Shown: positions 45,636 to 55,683 of the stretch, piece by piece
How the letters are laid out: every line of letters starts with the position of its first letter
Numbering within the stretch: position 1 is the stretch's first letter
Assembly: GCF_001895045.1 (NCBI RefSeq)
Contig: NZ_BDAM01000001.1
Coordinates: forward strand, 620,001 to 684,000
Direction of reading: 5' to 3'
DNA from: Rhodococcus coprophilus NBRC 100603
GTDB taxonomy: Bacteria; Actinomycetota; Actinomycetes; Mycobacteriales; Mycobacteriaceae
Length of the DNA stretch: 64,000 nucleotides
Made by a program: the position numbers and the translations under genes
The notes under the pieces: generated by a model
Told to the model about the DNA's origin: nothing
Seen by the model: the letters and a program-made list of their open reading frames with translations, nothing else
Database searches by the model: none

Positions 45636-46576
45636 CGCAACTCCCTCTGTCGTTCTGCTCGCATCTTCTCGGCTTCGGCTTCCATCTCGGGCGTCACGGT
45701 GAAGTGTCCGCCCCACTTGTTCAGGGTTCCCGGCGGATACTCGGGCACCGGCAGGATCTGCCGGAGGAGCCGGTCGGGCAGGCCGCGCCGTTGCCATTCG
45801 CGCGGGTAGCCGACGGACACCTCCTCGAATCGGACGCCGTCGTAATAGGTCGTGCGCGGGATGTGCAGGTGCCCGTAGACGCTGCACAGCGCGCGGTACC
45901 GCAGGTGCCAGTCGGCCGTCTCCGTGGTGCCGCACCACAGCGCGAACTCCGGATAGAACAGCATCCTGGTGGGTTCGCGCACCAGCGGGAAGTGATTGAT
46001 CAGGACCGTCGGCAGTTCGGGATCGAGAGCGTCGAGCCGTTCGCGTGTCCGATCGATCCGCGCCTTGCACCACGTGTCGCGGGTGACGTACGGGTCGGGA
46101 CGCAACAGGAACTCGTCCGTCGCGACAACGTTGCGTTCGCGGGCGAGCGCAAGTCCGTCGGCCTTCGTCGTCGTGCCGTCGGGCAGGAACGAGTAGTCGT
46201 AGAGAAGGAACATCGGGACGAGTACGACCGGTCCTCCCTCTCCCTCCCAGACGGGATAGGGATCCTCCGGGGTGAGTACGCCGAGTTCCCGGCACATCGT
46301 GACGAGGTAGTCGTAACGCGCCACGCCGTGCATCTGCACGGGGTCCTTCGCCGTCGTCCACAGTTCGTGGTTGCCGGGCACCCAGATCACCTGGGCGAAT
46401 CGGCTCCGCAACAGCGACAGCGCCCAGCGGATGTCGTCGGTCTTCTCCGATACGTCGCCGGCGACGATCAACCAGTCGTCGGGCGACTCCGGATACAGGT
46501 CCTCGGTGACCGGCCGGTTGCCCCGATGGCCTACATGGATATCGCTGATCGCCCACAGCTTCGCTGCCACCGGCAC
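45632..46576 (-). CDS. Metallophosphoesterase (PptH-like)
   Basis: Calcineurin-type phosphoesterase, 314 residues. All metal motifs are present in order: SDIHVGH, IVAGDVSEK, VPGNHELW, LINHFPL and VYGHLHIPR. The orthologous position in M. tuberculosis (Rv2795c) encodes PptH, an enzyme that removes phosphopantetheine from carrier proteins and opposes PptT. The same function is likely, not shown. The GTG at 46576 overlaps the stop of the MATE gene, and its own stop overlaps pptT, so the three are coupled. Confidence 0.88.
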   Translation of the reverse strand: MPVAAKLWAISDIHVGHRGNRPVTEDLYPESPDDWLIVAGDVSEKTDDIRWALSLLRSRFAQVIWVPGNHELWTTAKDPVQMHGVARYDYLVTMCRELGVLTPEDPYPVWEGEGGPVVLVPMFLLYDYSFLPDGTTTKADGLALARERNVVATDEFLLRPDPYVTRDTWCKARIDRTRERLDALDPELPTVLINHFPLVREPTRMLFYPEFALWCGTTETADWHLRYRALCSVYGHLHIPRTTYYDGVRFEEVSVGYPREWQRRGLPDRLLRQILPVPEYPPGTLNKWGGHFTVTPEMEAEAEKMRAERQRELR

Positions 46577-47973
46577 TAACCTCCCGACTCGTTGTGCGCG
46601 TGGACCTGCCGGTCCGCGCCCGTCACCGCCCACCGTCCCGACACGGTGCGTACCACCACGGCGATCATCCGGAACACGATGAACACCGTAAGCCCCGTCC
46701 AGATGCCCGCCAGACCCCAGTCGAAAACGAGAGAGCACCAGATGAGCGGCAGGAATCCGAACAGCGCCGACGCCAGGGTCGCCGTGCGCAGGAAGGCCGC
46801 GTCGCCCGCGCCGAGAAGGACCCCGTCGAGAGCGAACACCACACCGGCGAACGGCATGATCGCCACGAAGAACCACCATGCCACGCCGATCTGCTCGATG
46901 ACCGCGGCGTCCGAGGTGAACAGTGCCGGCAGCACGGTACGGCCGAGCAGGAACACGACGGCGAGACCCGCGGCGAACAACGCGGACCACGTGGTCACGC
47001 GCCACGCGAGCCGGGTGGCACCGCGGCGATCCGAACCTCCCAGGGCGGCACCGACCAGCGCCTGCGCTGCGATGGCCAGCGAATCCAGCGCAAGCGTGAC
47101 GAAGTTCCACAACTGGAGTACGACCTGGTGACCGGCGACCGCCGCGGCACCGAAGCGGGCTGCCACCGCCGCGGCGGACAGGAAGCATGCCTGGAACGCC
47201 AGGCTGCGGGCGATGAGGTCGCGGCCGAGCCGTAACTGGGCGCCGATCACGTCGGTCCGGGGGCGCAGCGGTACACCCGACCGCAGCAACGCAACGAGGA
47301 ACAGCGTTGCGGAGACCGATTGCCCGATCACGTTGGCGACCGCGGAGCCGACGAGTTCCCAGCGCGGCGCGCCGAGCAGTCCGTGGACCAGCACGGGACA
47401 CAGCAACGCCGACAGGGCGAGACCCGCGATCACGTACCGCAGCGGCCGCAGATTGTCCTGCACGCCGCGCATCCAGCCGTTGCCGGCCATACCGATGAGG
47501 ATCAGCGGCACCCCGAACAGGGCCACTCGCAGCCACGAGACGGCCCCGGCTGCGATTTCGGCGTCGCCGGCGATCAGGTTCGCAACCGGACCGGCGGCCG
47601 CTTGCCCTGCGATCAGGATGAGCAACCCGACGCCGACGGCCAGCCAGGTGGCCTGAACGCCCTCGCCGACCGCGTCGTGGTGCCGGTCCGCACCGTGGAG
47701 GCGGGCGGAACGCGCGGTAGTGCCGTACGAGAGGAATGTCAGCTGAGTGCTCACCGTGGCCAGCACCAGACCGCCGATAGCCAGGCCCGCCAGCGGCAAC
47801 GCGCCGAGACGCCCCACGACTGCGATGTCGAACAGCAGATACAACGGCTCGGCGGCGAGTACGCCGAGCGCGGGCAACGCGAGGCCGAGGATGCGGCGGC
47901 CGGAGATCTCCGCCGGCGCCACCTGCTCGACGGGTTCCGGCGTGACAGCCCGCTCGGCGGGTTCCGGCGTCAC
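46576..47973 (-). CDS. MATE family efflux transporter (DinF-like)
   Basis: Multidrug and toxin extrusion protein, 465 residues with 12 predicted spans. The DinF-group start RRILGLALPALGVLAAEPLYLLFDIAVVGRLG is clear, and the middle has GNGWMRGVQDNLRPLRYV. The N-terminal lead carries a short duplicated piece ([17 protein letters not shown]). The GTG start at 47973 overlaps the nrnA stop by 4 nt. Same position as Rv2836c (dinF). I saw no LexA box nearby, so damage induction is not supported here. Confidence 0.9.
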   Translation of the reverse strand: MTPEPAERAVTPEPVEQVAPAEISGRRILGLALPALGVLAAEPLYLLFDIAVVGRLGALPLAGLAIGGLVLATVSTQLTFLSYGTTARSARLHGADRHHDAVGEGVQATWLAVGVGLLILIAGQAAAGPVANLIAGDAEIAAGAVSWLRVALFGVPLILIGMAGNGWMRGVQDNLRPLRYVIAGLALSALLCPVLVHGLLGAPRWELVGSAVANVIGQSVSATLFLVALLRSGVPLRPRTDVIGAQLRLGRDLIARSLAFQACFLSAAAVAARFGAAAVAGHQVVLQLWNFVTLALDSLAIAAQALVGAALGGSDRRGATRLAWRVTTWSALFAAGLAVVFLLGRTVLPALFTSDAAVIEQIGVAWWFFVAIMPFAGVVFALDGVLLGAGDAAFLRTATLASALFGFLPLIWCSLVFDWGLAGIWTGLTVFIVFRMIAVVVRTVSGRWAVTGADRQVHAHNESGG

Positions 47974-49016
47974 TCGAGAACGCCGCGCAGGGCGGCCACC
48001 ACCGAGTCCGGTGTGCCGTGCGCGGTGTAACCGGCCGCGAAAGCGTGACCGCCGCCACCGAGATCGGTTGCGGCGGCGGCGACATCGACGGCGGTCTTCG
48101 ACCGGAGCGACACCGTCCACGTCTCGTGCCCGACCTCCTTGAACACCGCGGCGACTTCCGCTTCCGCGGTGGTGCGCACGATGTCGATCACGCTCTCGAC
48201 CTCCTCGGAACCGAGGTGTGCCGAATCGGCGCGACGAACGAATGCGTAGACGAGGCCGCGGCCGTGCACCGCGTCGGGCACGAGGGTCGCGGAAGCCAGC
48301 ACCGACGAGAGCATCGGCAGCCACCCGAAGGGATGGGTGTCGAGGAGTTCACGCGTGATGGCGGCCCCGTCGATACCGGTCGCGAGGAGACGCTCGGCGA
48401 TCCGATGCGACGCCGGGCGGCCCCAGCGGAACGACCCGGTGTCCGTCACGAGTCCCGCGTACAGGCAGTGAGCGAGGTCCGCGTCGACAGCGACGCCCCA
48501 TTCGTCGAACAGGTCGGTGAGCACCACGGCGGTGGCCTCCGCCTCGGGATCGATGAGGTTGTCGGTGCCGAATCTCGTGTTGGACACGTGATGGTCGATG
48601 ACGAGAGTGCGCGTGGCACCGGCCAGGCGGTCGCGCAGGGTGCCGAGACGCCCCACCGTGCCGCAGTCGACGCTCACCACGAGATCCACCTCCCGGCGCA
48701 CCGACTCGACGGGCGTGACGAGATGCCCGCCCGGCAGTGAACGCATCGACTCGGGAACCGCGGCTGGCGCGGCGAATGCGACCTGCACCGCGACACCCCG
48801 GCGCTCGAGCGCGAGCCCGAGTGCCAGCCCGCTGCCGAGAGTGTCGGCGTCGGGCTGGACGTGGCAGAGCACCGTCACCGTCGACGCGGCGTCGAGCAGC
48901 GCCACTGCACCGGGCAGGTCCACGGGCGCGCCCGGCGCGGCGGCGTCCGGGTGGGAAGCACGGACCGTCGGCCCGTTGCTCGGCGAATCGTTACTCGGCG
49001 TCGTCACCGGCGTCAC
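47970..49016 (-). CDS. nrnA: DHH-family oligoribonuclease / phosphatase (NrnA-like)
   Basis: Bifunctional enzyme that degrades nanoRNA or cyclic dinucleotide products and dephosphorylates pAp. 348 residues. DHH-domain motifs are [16 protein letters not shown] (about 50-65), [16 protein letters not shown] and TDTGSFRWG. The DHHA1 end carries [11 protein letters not shown]. The chosen GTG (49016) has GGAG upstream and overlaps the rbfA end by 26 bp; another GTG at 49007 is possible. The M. tuberculosis counterpart (Rv2837c) also hydrolyses c-di-AMP. Confidence 0.92.
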   Translation of the reverse strand: MTPVTTPSNDSPSNGPTVRASHPDAAAPGAPVDLPGAVALLDAASTVTVLCHVQPDADTLGSGLALGLALERRGVAVQVAFAAPAAVPESMRSLPGGHLVTPVESVRREVDLVVSVDCGTVGRLGTLRDRLAGATRTLVIDHHVSNTRFGTDNLIDPEAEATAVVLTDLFDEWGVAVDADLAHCLYAGLVTDTGSFRWGRPASHRIAERLLATGIDGAAITRELLDTHPFGWLPMLSSVLASATLVPDAVHGRGLVYAFVRRADSAHLGSEEVESVIDIVRTTAEAEVAAVFKEVGHETWTVSLRSKTAVDVAAAATDLGGGGHAFAAGYTAHGTPDSVVAALRGVLE

Positions 49017-49449
49017 GCTCACGGGGCTCCTTGTACGGATCGGGATCGCCGGCGGGGACTGCACCCTCGCGGGCGCGGGCCACGTCCTCGTCGGCTGCGC
49101 GTGCCCGCGCAAGCAGCTCCTCCATCTGCCGTGCGGTGTCCGGCACGGTGTCGGTGACGAAGGTCAGACTCGGGGTGAAACGTACACCTGTGCCCGCGCC
49201 GACCATGGTGCGCAGGACGCCCTTGGCCTTCTCGAGCCCGGCTGCGGCTGCCTCGACGTCCGGTTCGGTGTCCAGGTCCGCGCCTCGCACCGTGTAGTAG
49301 ACGGTCGCGTCGTGCAGATCGGCGGTGACCCTCGCATCGGTGATCGTCACGAACTCGAGTCGCGGATCCTTGATCTCGGTATCGATCGCCGTGGCCACGA
49401 TGGTGGCGATGCGCTTGGCAAGTCGGCGCGCCCGTGCTGGATCGGCCAT
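48991..49449 (-). CDS. rbfA: RbfA, 30S ribosome-binding factor
   Basis: KH-fold factor needed for late maturation of 16S rRNA at its 5' end and for cold adaptation. 152 residues. The start [21 protein letters not shown] and the strands [24 protein letters not shown] are typical, as is [15 protein letters not shown]. The C-terminal 25 residues are charged and disordered. ATG 49449 is supported by GGAGAGGAA. The gene overlaps nrnA and follows ylxP by 58 bp. Confidence 0.95.
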   Translation of the reverse strand: MADPARARRLAKRIATIVATAIDTEIKDPRLEFVTITDARVTADLHDATVYYTVRGADLDTEPDVEAAAAGLEKAKGVLRTMVGAGTGVRFTPSLTFVTDTVPDTARQMEELLARARAADEDVARAREGAVPAGDPDPYKEPRERDAGDDAE

Positions 49450-49507
49450 GTCGTTCGTTCCTCTCCTCGGCCGCCGGGGTGGGCGGCCGCGATCTCCTTC
49501 GGCCGGG

Positions 49508-49804
49508 TCAATCCTCCGGGCCGAACAGTCTTCGTCTGGTGGACAGCAGGTCGAGTTCGGGGCGCTGTGCGACCAGTCGCTCGCAGGTATCCAGTATGTC
49601 GCGCACGTGCTCGAAGTCGGGTGCGACCACCGCCACAGCGAGGGTCGAGCGACGGTACAGGTCGTGCTCGCCGGTTTCGGCCACCGAGACACCGAAGCGC
49701 CGCAGCTCTGCGAGGACCGGCCGGATGTGCGACCGCTTCTCTTTGAGTGAATGCACGTCGCCGAGCAGGATGTCCAGCTCGAGTGCTCCCAGATACATCC
49801 GCAT
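49508..49804 (-). CDS. ylxP: YlxP (DUF503) family protein
   Basis: 98-residue ferredoxin-like protein linked to ribosome biogenesis; the gene is a regular member of the nusA-infB-rbfA cluster. The hallmark [28 protein letters not shown] is at about 18-45. It lies 79 bp from infB and 58 bp from rbfA. The exact function is unsettled; in Bacillus YlxP-type proteins are thought to aid 30S maturation. Confidence 0.92.
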   Translation of the reverse strand: MRMYLGALELDILLGDVHSLKEKRSHIRPVLAELRRFGVSVAETGEHDLYRRSTLAVAVVAPDFEHVRDILDTCERLVAQRPELDLLSTRRRLFGPED

Positions 49805-49883
49805 CCTCGGTGTCGGTGGTGCCGTCCCGACACGCCCGTGGCGGCGAACGACGAATCGTCCACCGCCACAGGCGTCAGGGGTG

Positions 49884-52847
49884 TCAGTCGCGCGGCTTCT
49901 CGCGAAGCTCGTACGCCTCGATCACGTCACCGACCTTGATGTCGGAGTAGGTGACCGTCAAACCACACTCGTAGCCCTCGCGGACCTCGGTGACATCGTC
50001 CTTCTCGCGTCGCAGCGACGAGATGGTGACCGTCTCGGCGACAACGTTGTTGTCGCGGAGCAGACGAGCCTTCGCGTTGCGCTTGACGATGCCGGACTGC
50101 ACGAGGCAACCCGCGATGTTGCCGACCTTCGACGACTTGAAGATCGCACGGATCTCGGCGCGGCCGAGCTCGACCTCCTCGTAGATCGGCTTGAGCATGC
50201 CCTTGAGAGCCTTCTCCACCTCGTCGATCGCCTGGTAGATGACCGAGTAGTAGCGGATGTCGACGCCCTCGCGGTTCGCCAGCTCCGTCGCCTTGCCTTC
50301 GGCGCGAACGTTGAAGCCGATGATCACCGCGTTGGAAGCCGCTGCCAGGTTGACGTTGGTCTCGGTGATGCCACCGACACCGCGGTCGATGACCCGCAGC
50401 CGAACCTCGTCGTCGATCTCGATACCCATGAGGGCCTCTTCGAGGGCCTCGACGGTACCGGAGTTGTCGCCCTTGAGGATGAGGTTGAGCTCGTTGTGCT
50501 CCTTGAGAGCGGCATCGAGATCTTCCAGGCTGATCCGCTTGCGGCTCTTCGCTGCCAGCGCGTTGCGCTTGCGGGCGTTGCGCCGGTCGGCGATCTGCCG
50601 GGCGATCCGGTCCTCGTCGACGACAACCAGGTTGTCGCCGGCGCCGGGCACCGACGTGAAGCCGATGACCTGCACGGGCCGGGACGGGAGTGCCTCGAGG
50701 ACATCCTCGCCGTGCTCGTCGACCATGCGGCGGACACGACCGTAGGCGTCGCCGGCGACGATGGAATCGCCGACCCGCAGGGTGCCGCGCTGGACGAGCA
50801 CCGTGGCCACCGGACCGCGACCGCGGTCGAGGTGTGCCTCGATGGCGACGCCCTGCGCCTCCATGTCGGGGTTCGCCCGCAGGTCGAGCGACGCATCTGC
50901 CGTGAGCAGGACCGCTTCGAGCAGTTCGTCGATGTGCAGCCCCTGCTTCGCGGAGATGTCGACGAACATGGTGTCGCCGCCGTACTCCTCGGTGACGAGG
51001 CCGTACTCGGTGAGCTGCTGCCGGATCTTGTCCGGGTTCGCGCCCTCCTTGTCGATCTTGTTCACCGCGACCACGATCGGCACGTCGGCCGCCTGGGCGT
51101 GGTTGATCGCTTCCACCGTCTGCGGCATGACGCCGTCGTCCGCCGCGACCACGAGGATCGCGATGTCGGTGGACTTCGCACCACGGGCACGCATGGCGGT
51201 GAACGCCTCGTGACCCGGGGTGTCGATGAAGGTGATGAGGCGATCTTCACCGTTGAGGTGCGTCATGACCTGGTAGGCACCGATGTGCTGCGTGATGCCA
51301 CCGGCCTCGCCCTCGCCGACGTTCTCCTTACGGATCGTGTCGAGCAGGCGGGTCTTGCCGTGGTCGACGTGACCCATGACGGTGACCACCGGCGGACGCT
51401 GCTGGAGGTCTTCCTCGCCGCCTTCGTTCTCGCCGTACTGGATATCGAACGACTCGAGCAGTTCGCGGTCCTCGTCCTCGGGCGAGACGACCTGGACGAC
51501 GTAGTTCATCTCCGAGCCGAGCAGCTCGAGGGTCTCGTCGTTCACCGACTGAGTGGCCGTGACCATCTCACCGAGGTTGAACAGAGCCTGCACGAGTGCT
51601 GCCGGGTTCGCGTCGATCTTCTCGGCGAAGTCCGAGAGCGATGCGCCACGGGCGAGACGGATGGTCTCGCCGTTGCCGCGGGGCAGCCGCACGCCGCCGA
51701 CCGACGGCGCCTGCATCGAGTCGTATTCCTGCCGCTTCTGCCGCTTCGACTTGCGGCCACGACGGGGAGCACCACCGGGACGACCGAACGCACCGGCTGC
51801 GCCGCCACGACCACGACCACCGGCGCCACCGCCGCCGGGACGACCGCGGAAGCCACCGGGAGCACCTGCTCCTGCGGGTGCGCCGCCACCGGCGCCACCA
51901 CCGCGGTAGCCGCCGCCACCACCGGCGCCGCCACCGGGACGACCGCCCGGAGCACCGCCGGGACGACCCGGCCGACCGGCCGGGGCCGGACGTGCAGCAC
52001 GCTGCGGCATGGCACCCGGGTTCGGGCGAGGAGGCATAGAGCCCGGCGTCGGGCGGGGACCGCCCTGACCGGGAGCGGGACGGGGTCCACCCTGGCCGGG
52101 AGCCGGGCGGGGACCGCCCTGACCGGCGGGGGGACGACCCTGACCCGGCGTCGGGCGGGGACCGCCCTGACCGGGAGCGGGGCGAGGACCGCCTGCACCC
52201 GGACGGGGGCCGCCGGGACGCGGAGCCGGACGCTCTGCGGGAGCGGACGAATAGGGGTTGTTACCGACACGCGGGGCCTTGGGGCCGGGACGCGGGCCTG
52301 CCGGCTTGGGGCCGGGCTTGACCGAAGGTGCCTGGGGCGCCGATGCGGCGGCCGGAGCCGACGCTTCGGGAGCCGCCGCGGCCGGTGCCTGGGCAGCGGG
52401 AGCGGCGGGTGCCTCTGCAGCCGGGGCCGGAGCCGCCGGAGCCGGCTTGGGGGCTGCCGGCTTGGGTGCACCGGGCTTCGGACGCGACGCGGCGGCCGGG
52501 CTCGGAGCCGAGGTGGCCTCTGCCGTCGATGCTGCTGCCGGTGCGGCTTCTGCCGGTGATGTCTCGGGTGCCGGGGCCGCAGCCGCGGGCGAAGGTGCCG
52601 CCGGGCGCGGGCCCGGGCGGGGTCCACCGCCGGGGCGGGGTCCGGGGGTCGGAGCGGCCTTACCGGCCGCTGCGCCGTCTTCCTTCGCGCCACCGAACGA
52701 TTCGCGCAGACGGCGCGCAACCGGGGGCTCGACGGTAGAAGACGCCGATTTCACGAACTCGCCCTGCTCCTTGAGCCGTGCGAGTAGTTCCTTACTGGTG
52801 ACACCGAGTTCTTTAGCCAACTCGTGCACGCGGGCCTTGCCTGCCAC
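49884..52847 (-). CDS. infB: Translation initiation factor IF-2
   Basis: GTPase that brings initiator fMet-tRNA to the 30S subunit. 987 residues. An IF2-N helical module ([33 protein letters not shown], 5-37) is followed by a long Ala/Pro/Gly/Arg-rich linker (about 50-370), then the G domain near 490: [26 protein letters not shown]; domains II-IV follow, ending with the [14 protein letters not shown] type block. The GTG at 52847 has GAGGAG 7 nt upstream and is preferred over the longer reading. The linker contains tandem repeats. Confidence 0.97.
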   Translation of the reverse strand: MAGKARVHELAKELGVTSKELLARLKEQGEFVKSASSTVEPPVARRLRESFGGAKEDGAAAGKAAPTPGPRPGGGPRPGPRPAAPSPAAAAPAPETSPAEAAPAAASTAEATSAPSPAAASRPKPGAPKPAAPKPAPAAPAPAAEAPAAPAAQAPAAAAPEASAPAAASAPQAPSVKPGPKPAGPRPGPKAPRVGNNPYSSAPAERPAPRPGGPRPGAGGPRPAPGQGGPRPTPGQGRPPAGQGGPRPAPGQGGPRPAPGQGGPRPTPGSMPPRPNPGAMPQRAARPAPAGRPGRPGGAPGGRPGGGAGGGGGYRGGGAGGGAPAGAGAPGGFRGRPGGGGAGGRGRGGAAGAFGRPGGAPRRGRKSKRQKRQEYDSMQAPSVGGVRLPRGNGETIRLARGASLSDFAEKIDANPAALVQALFNLGEMVTATQSVNDETLELLGSEMNYVVQVVSPEDEDRELLESFDIQYGENEGGEEDLQQRPPVVTVMGHVDHGKTRLLDTIRKENVGEGEAGGITQHIGAYQVMTHLNGEDRLITFIDTPGHEAFTAMRARGAKSTDIAILVVAADDGVMPQTVEAINHAQAADVPIVVAVNKIDKEGANPDKIRQQLTEYGLVTEEYGGDTMFVDISAKQGLHIDELLEAVLLTADASLDLRANPDMEAQGVAIEAHLDRGRGPVATVLVQRGTLRVGDSIVAGDAYGRVRRMVDEHGEDVLEALPSRPVQVIGFTSVPGAGDNLVVVDEDRIARQIADRRNARKRNALAAKSRKRISLEDLDAALKEHNELNLILKGDNSGTVEALEEALMGIEIDDEVRLRVIDRGVGGITETNVNLAAASNAVIIGFNVRAEGKATELANREGVDIRYYSVIYQAIDEVEKALKGMLKPIYEEVELGRAEIRAIFKSSKVGNIAGCLVQSGIVKRNAKARLLRDNNVVAETVTISSLRREKDDVTEVREGYECGLTVTYSDIKVGDVIEAYELREKPRD
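52040..52204 (-). repeat. Tandem repeat in the IF-2 linker
   Basis: About seven copies of an 8-10-residue unit of the type [10 protein letters not shown] follow one another, coded by near-identical GC-rich DNA of about 24-27 bp per unit. Such repeats change copy number easily by slippage. Linker repeats are common in actinobacterial IF-2, so this is not a separate element. Confidence 0.8.
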
Positions 52848-53010
52848 TGCTCTCCTCACTGATGAGGTCGAGCCGGCCAATGCCCGCACGACCTCGGGTT
52901 ATCTCCGATGGACGTTCATCGCTGGTGCTTCACGGTGTGCTCATGAGTGTTCGTACCTGTTCTTCTCAGAGTTCGATGTCACTGTTGGTGCCTCGTCGGC
53001 GATCTCGCTG

Positions 53011-53364
53011 TCACGCAGTCCGGTGACGATCTCCGGACTCCGCCACGTTCTGCGATTTCGCCGCCGCGGACCCGACCAGCTGATCCAGCGCCGCTGTATC
53101 CGGGTTTCCGGATACTTTCAGTGCTCTGCCGAATGCTCGGCGCCGCACCGCTTGACTCAGGCACTCCGGGGTCGGATGCAGCCATGCACCGCGACCGGGG
53201 AGCCTGCGCCCAGGATCGGGAACCACGACGAACATTTTCGATCCGTGTTCGTCTGCCACGACCCTCAGCAGCTCGGCAGCCAGCGTTCGCTGCCGACAAC
53301 CGATACAGGTACGCACCGGTCCGGTGCGCGACCCATGGGCCGATGGCAGTTCATGCTGAACCAT
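53011..53364 (-). CDS. ylxR: YlxR (DUF448) RNA-binding protein
   Basis: 117-residue nucleic-acid-binding protein of the nusA-infB cluster. The family motif [22 protein letters not shown] is at about 14-36, and [26 protein letters not shown] follows. In some bacteria YlxR acts on RNase P or transcription; the role here is not known. ATG 53364 is chosen. TAGAGT stands 5 nt before it (53370-53375, minus), so an internal leaderless promoter is possible but weaker than others listed. Separated from infB by 163 bp. Confidence 0.92.
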   Translation of the reverse strand: MVQHELPSAHGSRTGPVRTCIGCRQRTLAAELLRVVADEHGSKMFVVVPDPGRRLPGRGAWLHPTPECLSQAVRRRAFGRALKVSGNPDTAALDQLVGSAAAKSQNVAESGDRHRTA

Positions 53365-53408
53365 CGACCACTCTACCGCTGTTTTGCGAAGAATCCCGCA
53401 TTCCACGT

Positions 53409-54437
53409 CTACCTGCCTGTCGGCGCGTTACCGGAGGCCTCGTCTGTGGCGGGTGCGGCATCGCTGCGAATGTCGATTCGCCAGCCGGTCAGGCGCGCAG
53501 CAAGGCGCGCATTCTGCCCCTCTTTGCCGATGGCCAGAGACAACTGGAAATCGGGCACGACGACCCGCGCGGCGCGTGCCTCGGGATCGACGACGGTGAC
53601 CGACACCACCTTCGACGGCGACAGGGCATTCCCGACGAACTTCGCGGGGTCCTCGTCGTAGTCGATGATGTCGATCTTTTCTTCGCCCAGTTCGCGCATC
53701 ACGTTGCGCACGCGCTGCCCCATGGGTCCGATGCACGCGCCCTTGGCGTTGAGGCCCGGAACGAGCGAGTGCACGGCGATCTTCGACCGGTGTCCGGACT
53801 CGCGGGCGACCGCCACGATCTCCACCGATCCGTCGGCGATCTCCGGCACCTCGAGGGCGAACAGTTTGCGGACCAGATTCGGGTGCGTACGGGACAACGT
53901 GATCTGCGGCCCGCGCTGGCCGCGGGAAACCCCCACGACGTAGCACTTGATCCGGTCGCCGTGCTCGTACGTCTCGCCCGGGACCTGCTCGGCGGGCGGG
54001 ATCAGACCCTCGGTGCTCGTAGTTTCGCCGCCGATCTTGACCACGACCATGCCGCGGGCGTTCGCGCGGGAATCCCGCTGGACGACGCCGCTGACGATCT
54101 CACCTTCGTGGGTGGCGAATTCACCGAACCGCTGCTCGTGCTCGGCGTCACGGATGCGCTGCATGATGACCTGGCGCGCGGTGGTCGCCGCGATACGGCC
54201 GAAGTCCTCCGGCGTGTCGTCCCATTCGGCGACGACGTTGCCGTCTTCGTCGCGCTCCTCGGCCAGCACCTGGATCGCACCCGTCTTGGTGTCGACGGCA
54301 ACCCTGGCGTGCGGCTGATGACCGTCGACATGGCGGTACGCCGTCAGCAGAGCGGTCTCGAGCGTCTCGATGAGCTCCTCGAACGGGATGTTCTTCTCGG
54401 ACTCCAGCATTCGCAGAGCCGCGATCTCGATATTCAC
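53409..54437 (-). CDS. nusA: Transcription factor NusA
   Basis: RNA polymerase-binding factor for pausing, termination and antitermination. 342 residues: N-terminal polymerase-binding domain (about 1-125), S1 domain ([12 protein letters not shown]... about 130-200), then two KH domains ([26 protein letters not shown] and [19 protein letters not shown]). It lacks the C-terminal acidic repeats of E. coli NusA, as is normal for actinobacteria. Its start overlaps the rimP stop by 4 nt. Confidence 0.97.
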   Translation of the reverse strand: MNIEIAALRMLESEKNIPFEELIETLETALLTAYRHVDGHQPHARVAVDTKTGAIQVLAEERDEDGNVVAEWDDTPEDFGRIAATTARQVIMQRIRDAEHEQRFGEFATHEGEIVSGVVQRDSRANARGMVVVKIGGETTSTEGLIPPAEQVPGETYEHGDRIKCYVVGVSRGQRGPQITLSRTHPNLVRKLFALEVPEIADGSVEIVAVARESGHRSKIAVHSLVPGLNAKGACIGPMGQRVRNVMRELGEEKIDIIDYDEDPAKFVGNALSPSKVVSVTVVDPEARAARVVVPDFQLSLAIGKEGQNARLAARLTGWRIDIRSDAAPATDEASGNAPTGR

Positions 54438-55030
54438 TTGTCCAGCCTCGTTTCGTTCACGTCTTCGTCTTCTTCGTCTTCTCCGTCGCCGGTGACCTCG
54501 GCGATCTCACCCGCTGCAGCCCTGCCGTCCGGCAGGCCCCCGGCCAGTTCGAGTTCTCGCGCATTCGGCTTGGAGAACTCCACCTCCACCACCGCGTGGC
54601 GGATCTCGCTCAAGGGAATGGCGCGCACTATCGGCCCGGAACGGTCTGGCAGCACCACACGGATCTCGTCGCCGACCAATTCTCCGACTCGCGCGACGAT
54701 CGTCTCCTCGGCGAGTTGGAGCTTCGCCTTGCGTCCTTGCGCCCGCCGCCAGTGCCGATCCTTGGTGAGCGGTCGGCCCACGCCGGGACTGGTGACTTCG
54801 AGCATGTAGGGCGATTCCCCGAAGTCCGATACCGCGTCGAAAGTCTCGGAGACGAGCCGGCTCAGGCGCGCAGCCTCGTCCAGGCTGAGACCCGAATCAC
54901 TGTCGACGAGCAGTCGGACCGTGCTGTGTTTTCCGGCCGCGGTCACCACCACGTCTTCGAGGTCGTATCCCTCTTCGGCGAGAAGATCGGATACGAGTTC
55001 GACGATCCGTTCCGGGGGCGGCACAGGCAT
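54434..55030 (-). CDS. rimP: Ribosome maturation factor RimP
   Basis: Needed for assembly of the 30S head; binds S12. 198 residues, with the N-terminal alpha/beta domain ([22 protein letters not shown]) and the block [20 protein letters not shown], which is the RimP signature. A C-terminal acidic tail ([18 protein letters not shown]) is longer than in E. coli. First gene of rimP-nusA-ylxR-infB. A hairpin seems to form the extreme 5' end of the transcript. Confidence 0.95.
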   Translation of the reverse strand: MPVPPPERIVELVSDLLAEEGYDLEDVVVTAAGKHSTVRLLVDSDSGLSLDEAARLSRLVSETFDAVSDFGESPYMLEVTSPGVGRPLTKDRHWRRAQGRKAKLQLAEETIVARVGELVGDEIRVVLPDRSGPIVRAIPLSEIRHAVVEVEFSKPNARELELAGGLPDGRAAAGEIAEVTGDGEDEEDEDVNETRLDK

Positions 55031-55066
55031 TGCAGGCAGGCTCCTCGTTCAGTTGTGGTCGCAGCG

Positions 55067-55109
55067 GACAGCCGGCCGATACGGTCCGGACCGGCTGTCT
55101 TCAAGCGTA
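55067..55109 (-). promoter_or_regulatory. rimP-nusA operon promoter with a 5'-terminal hairpin
   Basis: TACGCT (55104-55109, minus strand) is a good -10, which puts the start of transcription near 55097. A perfect 9-bp dyad GACAGCCGG (55067-55075) / CCGGCTGTC (55091-55099) with a 15-nt loop falls exactly at that point. The mRNA would begin with a stem-loop about 36 nt upstream of the rimP start. GAGGAG-type ribosome-binding site follows. Possible roles are 5'-end protection or NusA feedback. Confidence 0.5.
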
Positions 55110-55185
55110 ACGCGCAAATCGCGGTGCCGTGACCAGGCCGCCGTCGTCCGCCTCCGGGGTTTGCTGGCACGATGGTGCGGTGCCG

Positions 55186-55683
55186 ATGCCAGTTACCCGT
55201 GTCACCCTGTCCCGACGAGCCCTGTTGCGATGGTCCTCGGCGACGATCGGCGGGGTAGGTGTTCTGGGAGTCGCCGGATGCGGCCTCTCCGACGACGACA
55301 CCGAAACCGAGCCCGATCCGCTGTTGGCGCAGGCAGCGAGCGCGCGACAGGACGCCGCCACCGCCCGTGCACTCACGGCGCTCGATCCCGGCCTCGCAGG
55401 CGCCCTCGGCGTGATCGCGGACGAGCGCACCGCGCACGCCGACGCCCTGGACTCGGAGGTCGCACGCATGGCGGGAATCACTACGGATCCGACCGCATCG
55501 GGTACCTCGACGACCACGGCACCGGCCGGTGGTGCCCCGCCGACGGTCGAACAGCTACGGGAGAGCCTGGTCCGGTCCCAGCGCACTTCGGCGGGCCTGG
55601 CCCGCACCCTCACCGGATACCGGGCCGGGCTTCTCGCGTCGATCAGCGCGGCCTGCGGCGTGCAGACGGAGGTTCTGCTGTGA
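55186..55683 (+). CDS. Tat-exported lipoprotein of unknown function
   Basis: 165-residue protein. The N-terminus MPVTRVTLSRRALLRWSS carries a twin-arginine motif (Arg10-Arg11) and is followed by a hydrophobic stretch and lipobox VAGC with Cys32, so it should be a Tat-routed lipoprotein. The mature part is helical and Ala-rich (DPLLAQAASARQDAATARALTALD...LGVIADERTAHADALDSEVARMAG), with a Thr/Pro/Gly linker and a further helical end. This resembles half of a ferritin-like bundle (ERTAH). The ATG at 55186 is used; a GTG is six bases upstream. It is coupled to the DUF4439 gene. Confidence 0.75.
   Translation: MPVTRVTLSRRALLRWSSATIGGVGVLGVAGCGLSDDDTETEPDPLLAQAASARQDAATARALTALDPGLAGALGVIADERTAHADALDSEVARMAGITTDPTASGTSTTTAPAGGAPPTVEQLRESLVRSQRTSAGLARTLTGYRAGLLASISAACGVQTEVLL

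Noticed and set aside
46576-47973. LexA control of the DinF-like MATE gene.
   Set aside because: The gene starts inside the nrnA stop codon, and I found no TCGAAC-N4-GTTCGA type box near it.
52040-52204. CRISPR-like repeat array.
   Set aside because: The repeats are in frame in the IF-2 linker, are joined without unique spacers, and code for Pro/Gly-rich protein.
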